From assembly GCA_030685235.1 (NCBI GenBank), contig MU839186.1, forward strand, positions 62,001 through 126,000: 64,000 nt of DNA, read 5' to 3'. Position 1 is the first letter of the stretch. The number at the start of each line of letters is the position of its first letter. This DNA is from Copromyces sp. CBS 386.78. Lineage: Eukaryota > Ascomycota > Sordariomycetes > Sordariales > Sordariaceae. Shown here piece by piece: positions 1-13,873 of this stretch. The notes under the pieces were generated by a model. It was not told where the DNA came from. It did no database searches and worked only from the letters and a program-made list of their open reading frames with translations. The position numbers and the translations under genes are program-made.

Positions 1-384
1 CTTTTTTCGCTAAATAGTAGAAACCCGCCTATTTTTATAAGTAAGGAAATTGGCGGTCCTATTTGTAGATATAAGATTTTTGAAGCTTAGTGTTTTTATA
101 TTTAATTTTAATAAAAATATAATGCTGTTCTTTATTCCTTTAAAAATATTAGAATTATTTATATTATTATATTTTTAGGATTTAAGATTTTATTTGGCAT
201 TTAGGATAATTTAAACGTGATTTAATTAAACCTCGATAAGGCGAATTAACGTTAGAAGATAGGCGTTGAATTTATAGAGTATTTAGTCTTTTATTTTTAG
301 AATGTGAATTTTAAAATAGACGCCGGCCGTTGTTTGTAAAAGTTATATATAAAGAATATATTTTTCGTAGATTTCGAATTTGAG

Positions 385-3300
385 TTGACTAATTTAATAA
401 ATTTCTGCGGTTTCGATAATTCGATAAAGGTTTATTATTTCCGGAATAAAATTAATAAACGTCTTTATAATATTTTCGCTTATTGCGATTTTCCCCCCGA
501 TAACGATTTTAAATATTGGTTCGAAATTTATTGTAACGTTACCGGTAATTTTGAGGACGCGGATTATTATTAGAAGATAGTAAATTATTTTTTTAATCCC
601 GGTAGTAATACTAGTAATAATAATAGTAGCGGAAGTTGCTTTAACGCTAAATTTTCTATTAATAACGTCCTTATTAATTAGGGCGGTAATAAAATGGATT
701 TAGATGCTGTTAATTTCGTAATTTTTATTTATAAGGATATTTTTAATTAGTATTTTTATAATAGCTTTTATTACTATTGTAGTAAGCCCGGTTATATTGC
801 CTGCGATTGTACTATTTTAATTAATTATAATTCTTAAGGCCCTTAGTATTTTGTTAGTAAAAAGTCGAAGAATAAAAATTGTAGTAAGGGTTATAATTAA
901 AAGTAGGTCCGCGTTGCCGATACCGTTCTAATTGCCCTAGTTATTCTAGCCGCCCCCGCTGAACCCGCCGTTGGTAGAAAGTATTATAATAATTAGGAAA
1001 ATGCTTAACTTTTATATATAATTGTGTATAGAAGCTTAGCCGGGTTGTATTTAAGAGATGAATTTTAGGTTTTATAGAATTAGAAGGTTTGGAAGAAATT
1101 AAGGTTTAATTATTAAATAGTTCTACTTCCCCAAATTTAATATTTTTATTTTTTTATATTATAATCCGTTCGTATAAAGATTATTATATTACCTTTATTA
1201 ATAGCAGTTATTCTACTTTTGCGTTTATTAATCGTTCTTTTATTATTAAGAATAATTTTCCTTATTTTCGATTATTAAGAGTAAAAAAGCTCGTTTTTAT
1301 TAATAGAGTAGTTAAAAGTATTATTTTTAAAGGAATAATAATTAAATTCCGGATTAGTTATTATAAAGAAACGATTACTTTCTTAATTTATAATATTTTT
1401 AAGAAATATTTAATTATTTTAAACTTCCTATAGATGTAATACTATCAGTTAGAGATCGATTACGAATAGTATAGTATATATTTTAGTGATATTGCTTATT
1501 AAGGCTGCTATTTATTAGCAGATTTCTTTAAATATTAAACGGTAGTATTTAGAGCCTTTATTAATTGGGTTTCGGTAGTTTCCGTCCGTTAAATATTTAT
1601 CCCGCTAGTTAAGAAGGAAGAGACCGAATTTCCTTTTCTAATTATTAAGAAGGAGGAGATTGAGTTTCCCTTTTTAGTTATTAAGAAGGAGGAGATTGAA
1701 TTTCGTTTTCTAGTTATTAAAAAAGAGAAGATTAAGAAGATTGTGGCGGAGCCCGTTCTAGAATTTTTATCCGTTCCTAAGTTCCCTCCTACCGTTATTA
1801 AATTTAAGATTAATTTTAAGATTAGTTATTATACGGTCCTTATTCTTATTAAAGCGTTAATAGTCCGGAGGGTTAAATTTAAGATCGCTATTACCGGTAT
1901 TACCGCTTTTTTTATTAAAATTAAGAGCTCTGTGTTTTATAAGCTTTATATATGTGTGGGTGGCCGCTACGTTTTAGTTAGTGTGAGTTATTTTTAATAC
2001 CGCCGTTTTTATAAATTCGATTATAAGTTTAACTTTAATAATATTAGTGCATTTAATATAGCCGCGTTTAATTTTATTTGCGAGAAGGAGTAATTGTAGC
2101 CGTACGTTACGAATTACGTTAAAATTGAGAGGTTGTCGGCTATAGTAGATCTTTAGGATTTAAATTTAATTGAAGAAATAGTTAATAGTATTATAAAAGG
2201 CGATAGAAGGAAGTATAAAGAAAGTTTATTCTCTGTATTTTATAATTTTATTAACGAAATAATTAGTATTTATATTTTAGAAGATATCCGAGAGGCTGCG
2301 ATTTTTATTAAAATAATTAATTTTATTAGAAATTTTAAGACCGATGCGTTTGTATACGAAGAAATCCTTTAATAAATATATTTGGTAAAGGTCGATGAGG
2401 AGGATATAAAGAAATTTTTTGATAAAGTAGATTAACTATTAAAAATTAAGGAAGAAATTATTGAGATTTTGAACCGTTTTGAGAGACGGAGGTATATTAG
2501 TAAGGTCGCCGTTTTTTTACTTTCGTTAGCGGAGGAGATCCTTCCTTATCGTTCGTATAATTATAAAATCGAATTATAGTTGGGAGAGTAACCCTTTAGC
2601 GTACGGCTACGATGTATATTATTTATAGAAGTAAGTGTTATTAAGAAGTAGATTAATAATAATTTAAGGAAGAAGTTTATTCGGCCGTTATAATTAGTAG
2701 CCGCCTCCCCTCTTTTATTAATTAAGAAACTTGGAGGCGGAATTTATATTTATATAAATTATTGTAGTATTAATAATATTATATTAAAAATATATTATCC
2801 GTTACTATTAATTAAAGAGATTTTTAATATAATTTATAAAGTAAAGATTTTTACGAAGTTCGATATTATTGCTACGTTTAATAGGATCTATATTAAAGAG
2901 GGGTATAAATAGTTTATTGCCTTTATTACCCGCTTTAATTTTTACGAATTTATTGTATATCTTTTCGGTTTATAGGGCGCGCTGAGAATTTTTTAAAATT
3001 ATATTAATAATGTCCTATATAATATTTTTAATGTTTACGCTACTATTTATTTTGATAACGTTTTAATTTATTCTAATAACGAAGAAGAATATAAAGAATA
3101 TATTAAAGAGGTTTTATAGAAGATAATTAAAGTAGGACTCTAAATTGATATTAATAAGTATAAGTTTTATATATAGCGAATTAAATATTTAGGTTTTATT
3201 ATCACCCTAAGTAATTTCGAAATAAATTTAGAGAAGGTTTTTATAATTATAATATAGGAAATTTTAAATTCTAAGAAGTCGCTTTAACGTTTTTTAGGTT

Positions 3301-5720
3301 TCGCCAATTTCTACTGTCGTTTTATTAAATATTTTTCTATTATTGCCGGCCCGTTATATAAATTAATTAAAAAGACGGCGGGATAGGAATAGGAGGAATG
3401 GTATTAAAGATCTTTCGAAGCTTTAAAGAAGGCTTTTATAAGTAGACCTGTATTTCGGATTTATAATTGGTTAAAATAAATTATTATAGAGACGGACGTT
3501 TCTAATTGGGTATATAGAAATATATTATTATAATACAATAATAATAATATCCTTTACCCTATTATTTATTTTAGCTAGCGGTATTCTTTAATTGAATATA
3601 ATTATAATATTTATAATAAAGAGTTATTCGCTATTATTAAGGCTTTAAAAGAGTAGCGCTCCGAATTCGAAGGGGTATAATAATTAATTGAAGTCTTTAC
3701 AGACTATAAAATTTTAAAGACTTTTATAATTAATAAATAGTTAATTCCCTATTATATATAGTAATCCTAATTTTTATTCTGGTTTAATTTTACGATTAAA
3801 TACTAACCGGGTTTATTATAAATACGCCTTAACGTTTTAAATAGGAAATCGGAAAATTTACTTAAAGACGAAGTTAATAAGCGGTTATTAGTTAGAAATA
3901 AGATTTTATTCGATTATAATATTTTTATAAACGGAATTTTCGTTTTAGAGAATAAAGAGGAGGTTATTGATATTAGAACCGAATATATTTACAATTTAAA
4001 GGTAATAAATAATAAGTTTATTAATAATTTAATTATAAAGAATTACGAAAAATCGGTATTTTTATAAGACCTATTCGCTTGCCTATCGGACCTTAGTCGC
4101 CGTATATAGTTTAAAGAGGTAAAGGATTAATTAAAAAAAATATCCTTCGCTAAATATAGGGTAATATAGGGACGAGCCTATTTTCGAAGCGCTATTATTA
4201 TTAATTTTAATAATATTAAGCTTTAATTCTAATTCTTCTGCTACGTATATAATTTATTATTTACTAATTACTTAAGTCGTAAAAAGACCTATTCGTTACT
4301 TTTTTAATCTTTCTTCTAATTAAAGATATTTAGTACTATTAGAATTTATTATAAGGCCTACTTGCCGTATACTAAATCTAAATTATTACAATATTCTTTA
4401 TATAGGTTTTTAAAGCCGCTAATAGTATTTTTCGTATTATAGAAAAATATTTCCGTAGATTATATTACTCCTTTAATTCTCTACGTACGCTAGGGTTAAG
4501 AATTTAAATATATAGTTATCGTTATTAATTATTTAATGAAAATACGATATTTTATTCCTATTATCGGTCTTACGGCCGGAGAATTGGCGGACCGGTTTAT
4601 TAAAAGAATTTATAGTATTTATAGCTTCTTAAATTCTATTATATTGAACCGAAGTTCCTAATTTATTTTATAATTTTAGAGAATTTTATCCTCCCGCTTA
4701 GAAGTGACTTTTAAACCTTCCTTTATATTCTACCTAATTATTAATAGTTAAATAGAATATATTAATACGGAAATAGAGAAATACTTTTATCTTTATATTA
4801 ATTAAGCGTAAAATAATTAAATAAAATAATTATTATTTATAAAATTCGCTAATAATAATTTAATATTTAAAATAATAGGAATATCCCTTTTCTTTATTAA
4901 TTATAATTTCTACCCCTATATAAGCGTTAAATTAGCGAAATTATACCCGCTAAATCCATTAATTTAATAGTAAGTAGAATATTTTAAGGTTAACGAAATC
5001 GCTAATTATTTTAAAAGAGTATTAGAATACATTACGGATTAAATAAAATAAATTTAGGAATAGTATAAAGTTAATATTAATATTCGAAGGACGGATATTC
5101 CGAAGTATAAAATAAGAGATAAAATCCTATTTAATATAGAAAATTTCGATACCGGCTGACCGTACGCGAAATTTACCCCCCTTTATAAAGGCCCGTTCGA
5201 AATTATTAAAACGGATAGTTATAAAATTATATTTAAATTCCCTATTAATATAAAGTATAGTCCGACTTTCTACATTAATAAAATTGAACCGTAGGTTGAG
5301 GTAGGTATTCTAGGATAATTAGAAGTATAAAGGGACGTTTATATAAATTAAAATTGTAGTATAAGAAAAATTAATAACGAGGAAGATTCGGTAGAATAGG
5401 ATTTTATTAAAATTAATGGTTGCCGTAAAGTAGTTAACGGTCGTTAGGAATATTTTGTTGTTTAAATACTACTTTATTAGCTTTTATAATAGCCGCGTAC
5501 TAACGTAGCTATATCCCCTAATATAATACAGTAGTTTTACGAAGTATATTCGGAAGTTCTAATACCCCTAAATTAGCTAGCGGCGGAGTGGAAGCGAAGG
5601 AGGACGTTAGAGGAGGAGGAATTGGTTATAAAAGCGGAGGCTCCGCTAGTAAAGTACGAAGGGAGGAGGAGGTCGTTACAATTGGCGGCTATAGAAATTT
5701 TTTACGGTTGGATTAAACGT
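385..5720 (+). pseudogene. A1 gag-pol polyprotein relic
   Basis: Reading through the stops gives recognisable retroelement protein. A gag stretch of 62 open codons lies at 385-573. A decayed CCHC zinc knuckle (Y-Y-C-S-K-P-G-Y-I-A-C-D-C) lies near 770-815. Reverse transcriptase runs at about 2735-3130 and includes KIFTKFDIIATFN and YFDNVLIYSNN; the second catalytic Asp of the YxDD box reads Asn, a G-to-A change of the RIP type. RNase H with NKELFAIIKALKE is near 3600-3660. Integrase sequence covers roughly 4240-4760, and a chromodomain-like end (KFTPLYKGPFEII) lies near 5170-5215. A Lys/Glu-rich C-terminal extension is best seen at 5560-5715. Nothing here can encode a working enzyme. Confidence 0.85.
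1606..1740 (+). repeat. 36-bp (12-codon) tandem repeat in the A1 polyprotein linker
   Basis: About three and a half copies of a 36-bp unit encode variants of VIKKEEIEFPFL between gag and the protease/RT region. The equivalent stretch of A2 (about 22,470-22,540, minus) has only about one and a half copies, so the number changed between two members of the same family. Confidence 0.75.
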
Positions 5721-5787
5721 TTAATAGGGTTATCTATTATTTTATATAATTTTAATTAACTATATAGCTTCTTTTAAGTAGGAGTAG

Positions 5788-6019
5788 TATTATAAGGTTA
5801 GCCTGTATTGTATGTGCTAGTAATAGTAGTTCTCTAAGACTATTGTTACTATTTCGGTTGATTGGCTGCGGCCTCCCGCTATAAATTTACTAGTTTATAG
5901 TTCGAATCCTATAAAGGCCTATTTCCCGAGCGTACTTTTGTACTTCTCTTCCTTTTCTCTCCTCGTGCAATTACGCATATCTATATTTACACTCAACCTT
6001 TCGCCCTCTACCCGTGATA
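5788..6019 (+). repeat. LTR of family A, copy 1 (3' LTR of A1)
   Basis: This 232-bp LTR is the reverse complement of 18181-18412 and 25062-25293, at exactly the same length. Its ends read TATTATAAGG and CCCGTGATA, which fits RIP-altered TG...CA termini. A purine-rich tract (5775-5787) lies directly upstream, as expected for plus-strand priming. The next bases, TTAAT, belong to element B2 and are probably one half of the target duplication; the other half is outside the window. Confidence 0.88.
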
Positions 6020-6788
6020 TTAATAACGGTTACCTCCTTGTTAGAAATAATTTAAGAGTTTATTAAATTCCTATTGCGCTACTTCCTCGTAATTATCTAT
6101 TTTAATTATAACCCTGCCTTTATTAGTTCGTACGTTGCCTTATAAATTTATTTAGGTAAGGAAGCTTTTATAGTAAAGTTTTACTATAAAAACGTAGAAT
6201 ATTAATAAATACTTTATATTAATGGGTAAAATTAATTTAATGTTATAAGATTGCGCTTAATTTATTTTAAAAGGGCCCTCCTATTGTAAGGATAATTTAT
6301 TGTATAGCCTACTATTATTAAAATTAATTATATTAAATAAAACGAAATCCCTAACGTAATATTTCAGTATGTTAAATTAATTTTCGTTAGTATTAACTTC
6401 GTAACGGTCCTATACCTTCTTCGTAGAAGTATATATATAATTTTAAATAGCTTCTAAAAGAACGAAAAGTTCGTTAGCCTTTATATACTCCTTCTATTAT
6501 ACTAGCGAAAAACTTTCTAATAATATGACTATTATAAGTTCGATACTTATACGAGAATAGAAATTATAATTAATAAAGAAGGGGGTTACGCCCGTAATTA
6601 ATAATATTATATTATTTCTTACGAATTCTACTAATAGTAATTATTATACTTAATCTATTTATACCTAATTAACAAAAATATATAAATATTATTCTATTTC
6701 TACGTTAATATATTCCGTTTAAATATTAATTTATAAGTAGAAAACTGAGTTTAATAATTTCTTAATAGTTAAACGTTTATATATTGTA
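6020..6788 (-). mobile_element. Element B2, fragment 1 (integrase C-terminal/3' region)
   Basis: This stretch aligns end to end with about 7725-8487 of the intact copy B1, in the same orientation. It is cut on the left by A1 and on the right by B1. The last five bases, TTGTA (6784-6788), are the left target duplication of B1. It has no open frame of note and is RIP-mutated. The rest of the B2 3' end, including its 3' LTR, should lie left of A1, outside the window. Confidence 0.8.
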
Positions 6789-7029
6789 TATCACGGGGTA
6801 ATACTGTTAGGGGTGAGGTAGGATAAACGTAGTTGTACGAGGAAGGAAAGAAGGAGGAGGGAGGAGTGCGGTCTAGATATAGGGCAGGCTGTGCTGTGCC
6901 CTAGATCCGGGACCGAAGCCCACTAGTGTATACGTACGGTCCTATTGGCTAATAGCCAATAGGGATAATTGGCTATACCTAGTCGTATACGCAATACTTA
7001 GTAGTACTATTATAAGTAATCCTATAATA
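6789..7029 (-). repeat. LTR of family B, copy 1 (3' LTR of B1)
   Basis: This 241-bp LTR has the same length as the copy at 13874-14114 and is related to 27758-27988. In plus-strand view it starts TATCACGGGG and ends CCTATAATA. It contains a conserved GGTCCTATTGGCTAATAGCC core, an inverted-repeat-like motif seen in all three copies. Confidence 0.88.
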
Positions 7030-7724
7030 CTACCTCCCTATAAAAGAAGTTTATAGAGCTTTAAACGATCTATTTAATATATATATATAAAATAATAGAA
7101 TCTTACTTTAATTCCTATTTTCTAACTCTTTAATCCGTAATTAAACGCCTATAATCTGCGATTAAGCGGCTATATTATCGTTATTTCCCTACTAGTAAGT
7201 CTTAGCTTCTAATCGATCTTCTACGTTCCTTATCGGCAGCCGCTTACCATACTAAACTTCCGCTAGTCTCCTAAATACTTTATAAAAAAATTCGTTTATC
7301 TTCCTTACGTCTTCTTCGGATAAAGGTTTTAATTCCCGGTTTATAACTTTAATCGTAGACCTTTATACTTCCCGGCTAGCCGTAATATCCGTTATAATAG
7401 TATTAATTTACTCCTTTAAATCAGTAATACGTTTAAAACGTTTCGGGGGTAATATTAAGGTAAATAACGCTATATAACGTATTTAGGGTATTAGGGCCCT
7501 CGCTATATAGCGTATTTAGGGTATAGGCAACGCTATATAGCGTATTTAGGGTACTAGGGCCCTCTATTCTTAAAATATAGCTTTAATTTCTAGCTAATTC
7601 TAAACCGCTAGCGGGATAAAGGTATTTAAATAATTATAATAAAATGTAATAATGAAATTCCTTATTCTTTTAATATTATTAAAGGGTTTGTCGGTAGGAT
7701 TGTAATACTTCTACTTTATAATAT
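7030..7724 (-). other. 3' non-coding end of B1, with 33-bp tandem repeats
   Basis: This stretch lies between the 3' LTR and the integrase tail of B1. Three units of 30-33 bp at 7468-7563 share the palindromic core GCTATATAGC followed by GTATTTAGGGTA; two of them end in GGGCCCT. No protein-like frame was seen. The same part of B2 lies outside the window, so its conservation cannot be judged here. Confidence 0.55.
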
Positions 7725-7729
7725 AAAAT

Positions 7730-10700
7730 TAATAATAATTACTTCCTTATTAAAAATAATTTAAAAGCTTATTAAATTCCTATTTTACTACTTCTTCGTA
7801 ATTATCTATTTAAACTATAACCCTACCTTCGTTAATTCGTATATCGTTTTATAAATTTGTTTAACTAAAGAGGCCTTCGTAATAAAATTTTATTATAGAA
7901 ACGTAGAATATTAGCGAATATTTTATATTAGCGGGTAAAATTAGCCTAATATTATAGGATTATACTTAATTTACTTTAAAAGGGCTTTCCTATTATAAGG
8001 ATAGTTTATTATATAATTTACCGTTATTCAAATTAATTGTATTAAATAAAATGAGATCCTTAGTACAATATTTTAATACGTTAGACCGATTTTCGTTAGC
8101 GTTAGCCTCGTATTAATCCTATATTTTCTTCGTAGAAGTACGTATATAGTTCTAAATAGCCTCGAAACGAATAAAAAGTTCGCTAGCCTTTATATATTCC
8201 TTCTATTATATTAATAAAAAACCTTCTAATAGTACGACCGCTACGGGTTCGATGCCTATACGGGGGTAAAAACCGTAGTTAATAAAGAAGGGGGTTACGT
8301 TTATAATTAATAATATTATATTATTTCCTACGAATTCCGCTAGTAATAACTATTATACCTAGTCCATTTATACTTAATTAATAAAAATATATAAATATTA
8401 TTCTATTTCTATATTAATACGCTCTATTTAAGCATTAATTTATAAATAGAAAGCGGAGCTCAATAATTTCTTAATAATTAAACGTTTATAGATTATAAAT
8501 TAAAATAAGGATATAAATTAAGTACCGCGGTTAGAAACGATAATATCGAATAGACTATAAAGAGTATAAATACAATTAATAAAATAGTCCGCTAATTCTT
8601 CTACTTCTATAATAATAATCGGGATATAGTAACGTATCTTTATTAAATAATCTATAATAATAATAATATATTTAAATTTCTAGCTTAAATAAAGGCTTTC
8701 TAGTAAAAAGGAAATATAATCGACTAATATATTAATCTATAATATATAAATTACTAATATAAGTTTAAAATAATTTGCTTTAATTCGTTGTAATACCTTC
8801 GTCTTAGAATATACTAAGCAACCTTTATAATAAACTTTAATAGCCTCCGCTATACCTAATTAATACTAATACTTATTTATCTACGCCTATATTTTATCCT
8901 TTCCTAAATAGCCGGCCATTAATAATAAGTAAACGTAATAGATTAATAATAAATAAGTAGTAATATTATTAAAATCGATAAATACCCTCCTTCTATAATA
9001 AACCTTATTTCCTACTATAGAATATTCAGCGAAAGCGACTTTAAATTTCTTTTTAATATAGGGGCGCTATTTAATACGACTTAGGTCCTTCAAATAATTA
9101 ACGGCTTCCTATATTAAGGTTAACTAATTGTAACTTTCGTTAATAATATTATTAATTAATTTGTCCGGCTCTTTTAAAATATTTAATAATAATAAGAATA
9201 TTTCTTCGTTAAAATCGAAGTCGCTAGTAGTTATAGCTAATAAAGTAAAATAACCCTCTTTAAAGTAAGTAGGGTCGATAAATTTATAATTTCTTACCTT
9301 TAAGTAATAATTATTCATATTTAGAAATATATTTTCTAATTTCCTATTTAATATATTAGGGCGAAGATTTTGTAATCCTAATATATAGAGGATTGAAAAA
9401 TTAAATTGTAATAGAAATTATAATTATTATATATAATAGGGTATAAGCTATTTATTTATTATAAAGGTTTTTAAATTCTTATAATCCGTAATAATATTAA
9501 AAGGTTATTAAGCGCTTTCTAATTTTAGGCGCTATTCTTCCAAAGCCTTAATAATAGCGAAGAATTCTTTATTATAAATATTATAATTATATTCCGCTAT
9601 TAAGTACCGTACCGAAAAGTACGCAACTAGGTAGAGCTCGTTATTATCTCTATATTAAGAAAGGGTATTTCTAAAAGCCCAATTTAAAGCATCGGTTTCT
9701 ATAATTATTTTTCTAGACTAATTGTAAATTTATAAGCTTAGTCCGCTAATAAACGCGGCCTTTAAAGTCTCGAAAGCGGATTATTATATTATAGTCTACA
9801 CTTATTCCGCGTCTTTCTTCGTAAGGTTGTACAATAGCGCTACTATTATCGAAAAGCCTTTAATAAAACGATAATAAAAGTTAGTAAATCCTAAGAAACT
9901 CTATAAAAATTTCTTTAATATTGGAGGTTACTAATTTATAATAGTTTTTATCTTCGCTAAGTCTATTTTAATACCGCTTAATATAATAATTAATCTAAAA
10001 TATTTAATTTTCTTAATATAAAATTCGCACTTATCGATATTAACCTATAGGCTAGCCTTTTCTAAATAGGTAAGAATATTATTTATATACTTTTAATATT
10101 CTTTTTTATTATCCGAAAAAATAAGAATATTATTTAAATAAGTAATTATATAGATATTTAGAATATCGTATAAAATATTATTAATATAGTTCTAAAATAT
10201 ACTAAATATTCCTTATAAGCCGAATAAGTAAATAAATAATTTAAATAAATTAAAACGGGTAACGAACGCCGTTAACTATTCGTATCCTTCTATAATGCGA
10301 ATATAATTAAAAGTAGCGATAATATTTAATTTAATAAAAATCTTTACTTTATAAATAGCGTTAAAGGTTTCTTTAATTAAGGGGAATAGGTAGCGGCTTT
10401 TAAAAGTAATATTATTAATCCCCTTATAATCTATATAAATTTTAATACCTCCGCTTAGCTTCTATACTAATAGAATTTAGGAAGTGGCTTCTAATTACGA
10501 AGGACGGATAAACCTATTATAGAAATTCTCGTCGATCTACTTCTTAATTATATTTAATTCGTCGGGGTTAAACGCCTTTAATTTCGTATAAGGCGCTTAT
10601 TTTCCCGGGCGGAATTCAATCTTAAGATTGTAAGAGCGGTAGAGAAGTAAGATTATAGTATTATAAGGTCTAAAAATGTTAAAGTAATTCCAATACTATT

Positions 10701-13560
10701 TAGGGACCTTCTTTTTAATTTAAGCGTCGGTTTTAAATAGTTTATCGGCTTTTTTATAAAATTTAACTATATCCTCCTCTATAATATTGGCGGCGAATTT
10801 AACGGTTTTATATCGTTCGAAGTCTTCGTCTACATTACCGTTAAAATAAATATATTTAACGATCTTTATTACCCGGATAATTAATTTAGAGCCTTTATTA
10901 GCGCAAACGTTAATTTATAAATACTAACGCTTACTTAGCAATTTCTTATACTTAACGCTATTATTATCTTAGATTTCTTATTCTATTTCTAGGGTAAGGT
11001 TCGCTAAACCGCTAAGTATATTATAGTCGTAGTCGTATTTATTATATTTAATTCCTATCCTTACCTTTCTATTAATAACGCTTTTATTGTTTTTATATTC
11101 CTTAGGTTCTAAAGCGCCCCCTTTTACCTTTTTAGCCCGGGCTTCCTCTTCTGCCTTAGCCTTTTCCAAAATCTTATAAAATTCCGTATATAAAGTATAA
11201 AATACCCGTAAATAATATTTCTCATATAGTTAATTAAAATTAGTAGCCGTTATATCCTTAATATTTACAGGGTTAATTAATTCGTTCGAAAAGTACGTTT
11301 TATATACTATAACGTAGTAATAGGGGTCGGATCTGCGCTAGCCTGCTATAGTATAGTAAATAATAGGCTTAGTCCGCTTAAGAGCTTTAGTAATAATATT
11401 TGTAATTAGGGCGGAATCTAAGGTATTAAGGGTATTATCTTCGACGGTATCAGGAGCGGGGTCCGCGATTAGAGTATTAAAATTAATTATTTCGGTTATA
11501 CTTTATATAGTCTTGTAATAACGTATATAAATATATTTCTAAACTTTAAGTACGTACTATAAGGAGGGTAGAAGGTTAGTGGGAAGGTAGCGGTCTATAT
11601 AACGGTTAATAAAGGTAATAGTATTATTTAATTATAATATTGTAGGGTTATAAAGTTTGAGCTATAATATACCTAAAATAATAAGATGATTATTAATTAA
11701 ATTATAAGCTAGTATAGCGATCGTTTCTATATAGTAACCGATCCGCAACTAAACTTTATAATAATAAGTAATAAGGTCTTTAAATATATTGTTTACTAAA
11801 TATAAAGCCTTTAATTTAGGGAACTTTAATAACGAGATAATATAGCGAGTAGTAAAATTATAATCGATAAAAGCGAAAGTAGAATATCTACTATTAATTA
11901 GAGTAGTATATTTACTTTATTAATTATACGGTCTATAAATAATTTAAATAAAAAAGAAGATAGAATTATTATTATAATTATTTAAATTTAAATTCTTAAA
12001 TTAAATTACTTTTAAATCTACTAAATTATTTACCTCCTCCTCTATTATTACTATAGATAATAGTTTCTCTAAGCAATTTAATAAAAAGGTAGCGTATTTC
12101 CTACGCTGTACTCTGTAAATTAGGTAAGAGTTAGAATGGGGGGTGCAACGGTAGCGGCGGGTTTACCGGTAGCGACGGCGTTAATACGAGCGTTATTATT
12201 ACTATTATTACCGTAGTTAGTCTAGCCTATAGCGGGTCTACTACGGTTATTATTATTGTTTTTACTACGACGGTTATAATAATTGCGCTCCCTCTACTCC
12301 TTAGGGATGCCGGTATTAATATTATTATAATATTTATAAATATAATAACCGGGGTTAATATAACGTTTATAAAGACTATTCTATATATAGTAATCGATAA
12401 CCGCTTTATCGATTATACGAAATAATTAAATATTAACGGCCTTAATAGCGTTGAAATCTATAGTAGTACCGCCTTAATTAATAATACGCTCGGGAGCGGC
12501 GGTACCGCTATTAATTCTTTTAATACCGGTCTTATAATAGACGTTAATTTTATTATACTAATTATATTCTTCTAAATTAATAGCGAACTTCCGATAGAGG
12601 GTAAACTAGCCGTTAAAATTATTATAGGCTAAGGTATTTTATTAGTAAATAATAGTATTACGGATTTCATTCGTAACTTTTATTTTTAAATAATAAATCT
12701 TTATAGTATCGTCGAAGTTGTATTTATTAATAATAGTAATAAATTTATCTTCGAAATTAAATTATTTCATACCTTTATATTATCTTTAATAATTCGAAAT
12801 CGTAATATATTTCGAAAATAAAGTTTATATAGTTGTATTTAGTATTGAAATAGGTAAAGAAGGTTTCCGTACTCTTCTACTTTTATTTAATTGGATCTTT
12901 TTCTTTAATAATAGGTATTATATAGGGTAATAGAATTTTAAAGGCGTTACTTCCAAAGTATAAAAAGATTTACGTAAATTTATAACGTTTATTCTAATCG
13001 AATTACTAAATATCTTAAAACTAGTATAATTAAATTTTATTATACTAATTTTAGAAAACTTTAGTATATTTAATAGTAAAAGTATCCTTACTAGTATAAA
13101 TAGTAGAGTTTTTATTTGTACGGGTCTTCGGGGTAGTTATAGTAATTTTATTATTAAAATCGGGGGCGGGAATAGAAGTGGGCGGAATGATTTTATTATA
13201 AACGGCTTTCTTAAAGGCCTTAATTTAAGTTTCGGCAATCTTCCTAAATTTAATATTAATTTCGCTAAAAGTAATAAAATTATATTTTAATTAGAAAACC
13301 TCTTATTAAAAGGTAGTAATAATATTATTTTAAATTGTAATTTACTAGTAAATAATTTTTAAGGAATTTTAAATAGTATTAGCGAATATATTAGTTTAAA
13401 CGAAATTTACGTAGATTAATTATACGAAAACGACGATAATATAAGGGAAAGTAACGTATTAAACGAATTTAAAAACGATATTAAGGATATTTTCTATAAT
13501 TAAATTATTTGGATGCTAGGAAGTAGCGCCGTTAAGGGATTCGGTAATATTTTTAAAAAG
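7730..13560 (-). pseudogene. B1 gag-pol polyprotein relic
   Basis: On the minus strand the relic reads gag (about 13,560 down to 12,130), with a decayed zinc knuckle near 12,290-12,370 whose Cys codons read Tyr. Next come a Lys/Glu-rich linker with 63 open codons (10978-11169), then reverse transcriptase around 10,080-10,620 including KIFIKLNIIATFN and YLNNILIFSDN. Both Asp residues of the YxDD box are Asn there. RNase H (NKEFFAIIKALEE) lies near 9530-9610. A 64-codon open piece lies at 9124-9318. The integrase zinc-finger region near 8800-8900 reads VYYKGCLVYSKTK. The Asp-to-Asn and Cys-to-Tyr changes are what RIP (C to T, G to A) would cause. Confidence 0.83.
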
Positions 13561-13873
13561 CTATTTGTATTTAAAACCGACGATAGCGTTAATTGTAAAA
13601 ATAGCGACGTCGAAGTTAGTAACGGGGGCCGATATTTATAGTAATTAATTTAATTAATATACTTGCTACTTTATAGCGTAAATAGAATTTATTGGCTACT
13701 TTGTAGTTAGTCGCGATGCGATGAAAAAGAGGTATAATTGTAATGCGATAAAAGAAAGGTATAATTGCCGTACGACGGATTTTAATTGCGGGCTCGTTGG
13801 AAATATTTATGACGGTAGTAATAAATTTATTTTAAAATATACGCGCGTAGTATAATAGAAAAGTATAATTAAT

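Larger units (their letters stand above)
1..6019 (+). mobile_element. Ty3/gypsy LTR retrotransposon A1, 3' portion, RIP-mutated
   Basis: This plus-strand element begins left of the window. It shows gag remnants, a tandem-repeat linker, reverse transcriptase, RNase H, integrase and a chromodomain-like tail, then a purine-rich tract and a 232-bp 3' LTR at 5788-6019. The order RT, RNase H, integrase is that of Ty3/gypsy elements. The start of the window corresponds to about 24,145 in copy A2, whose 5' LTR lies about 0.9-1.1 kb further out, so the missing 5' end of A1 should be just upstream of position 1. The sequence just right of 6019 matches the internal part of family B, so A1 sits inside B2. 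All reading frames are broken by TAA/TAG. CpA and TpG are nearly absent, as expected after RIP. Confidence 0.9.

Noticed and set aside
7468..7563. TTTAGGGT motifs suggesting an interstitial telomere repeat
   Set aside because: The motif occurs once per 30-33-bp unit and not in tandem TTAGGG arrays; it belongs to the 3' end of element B1.
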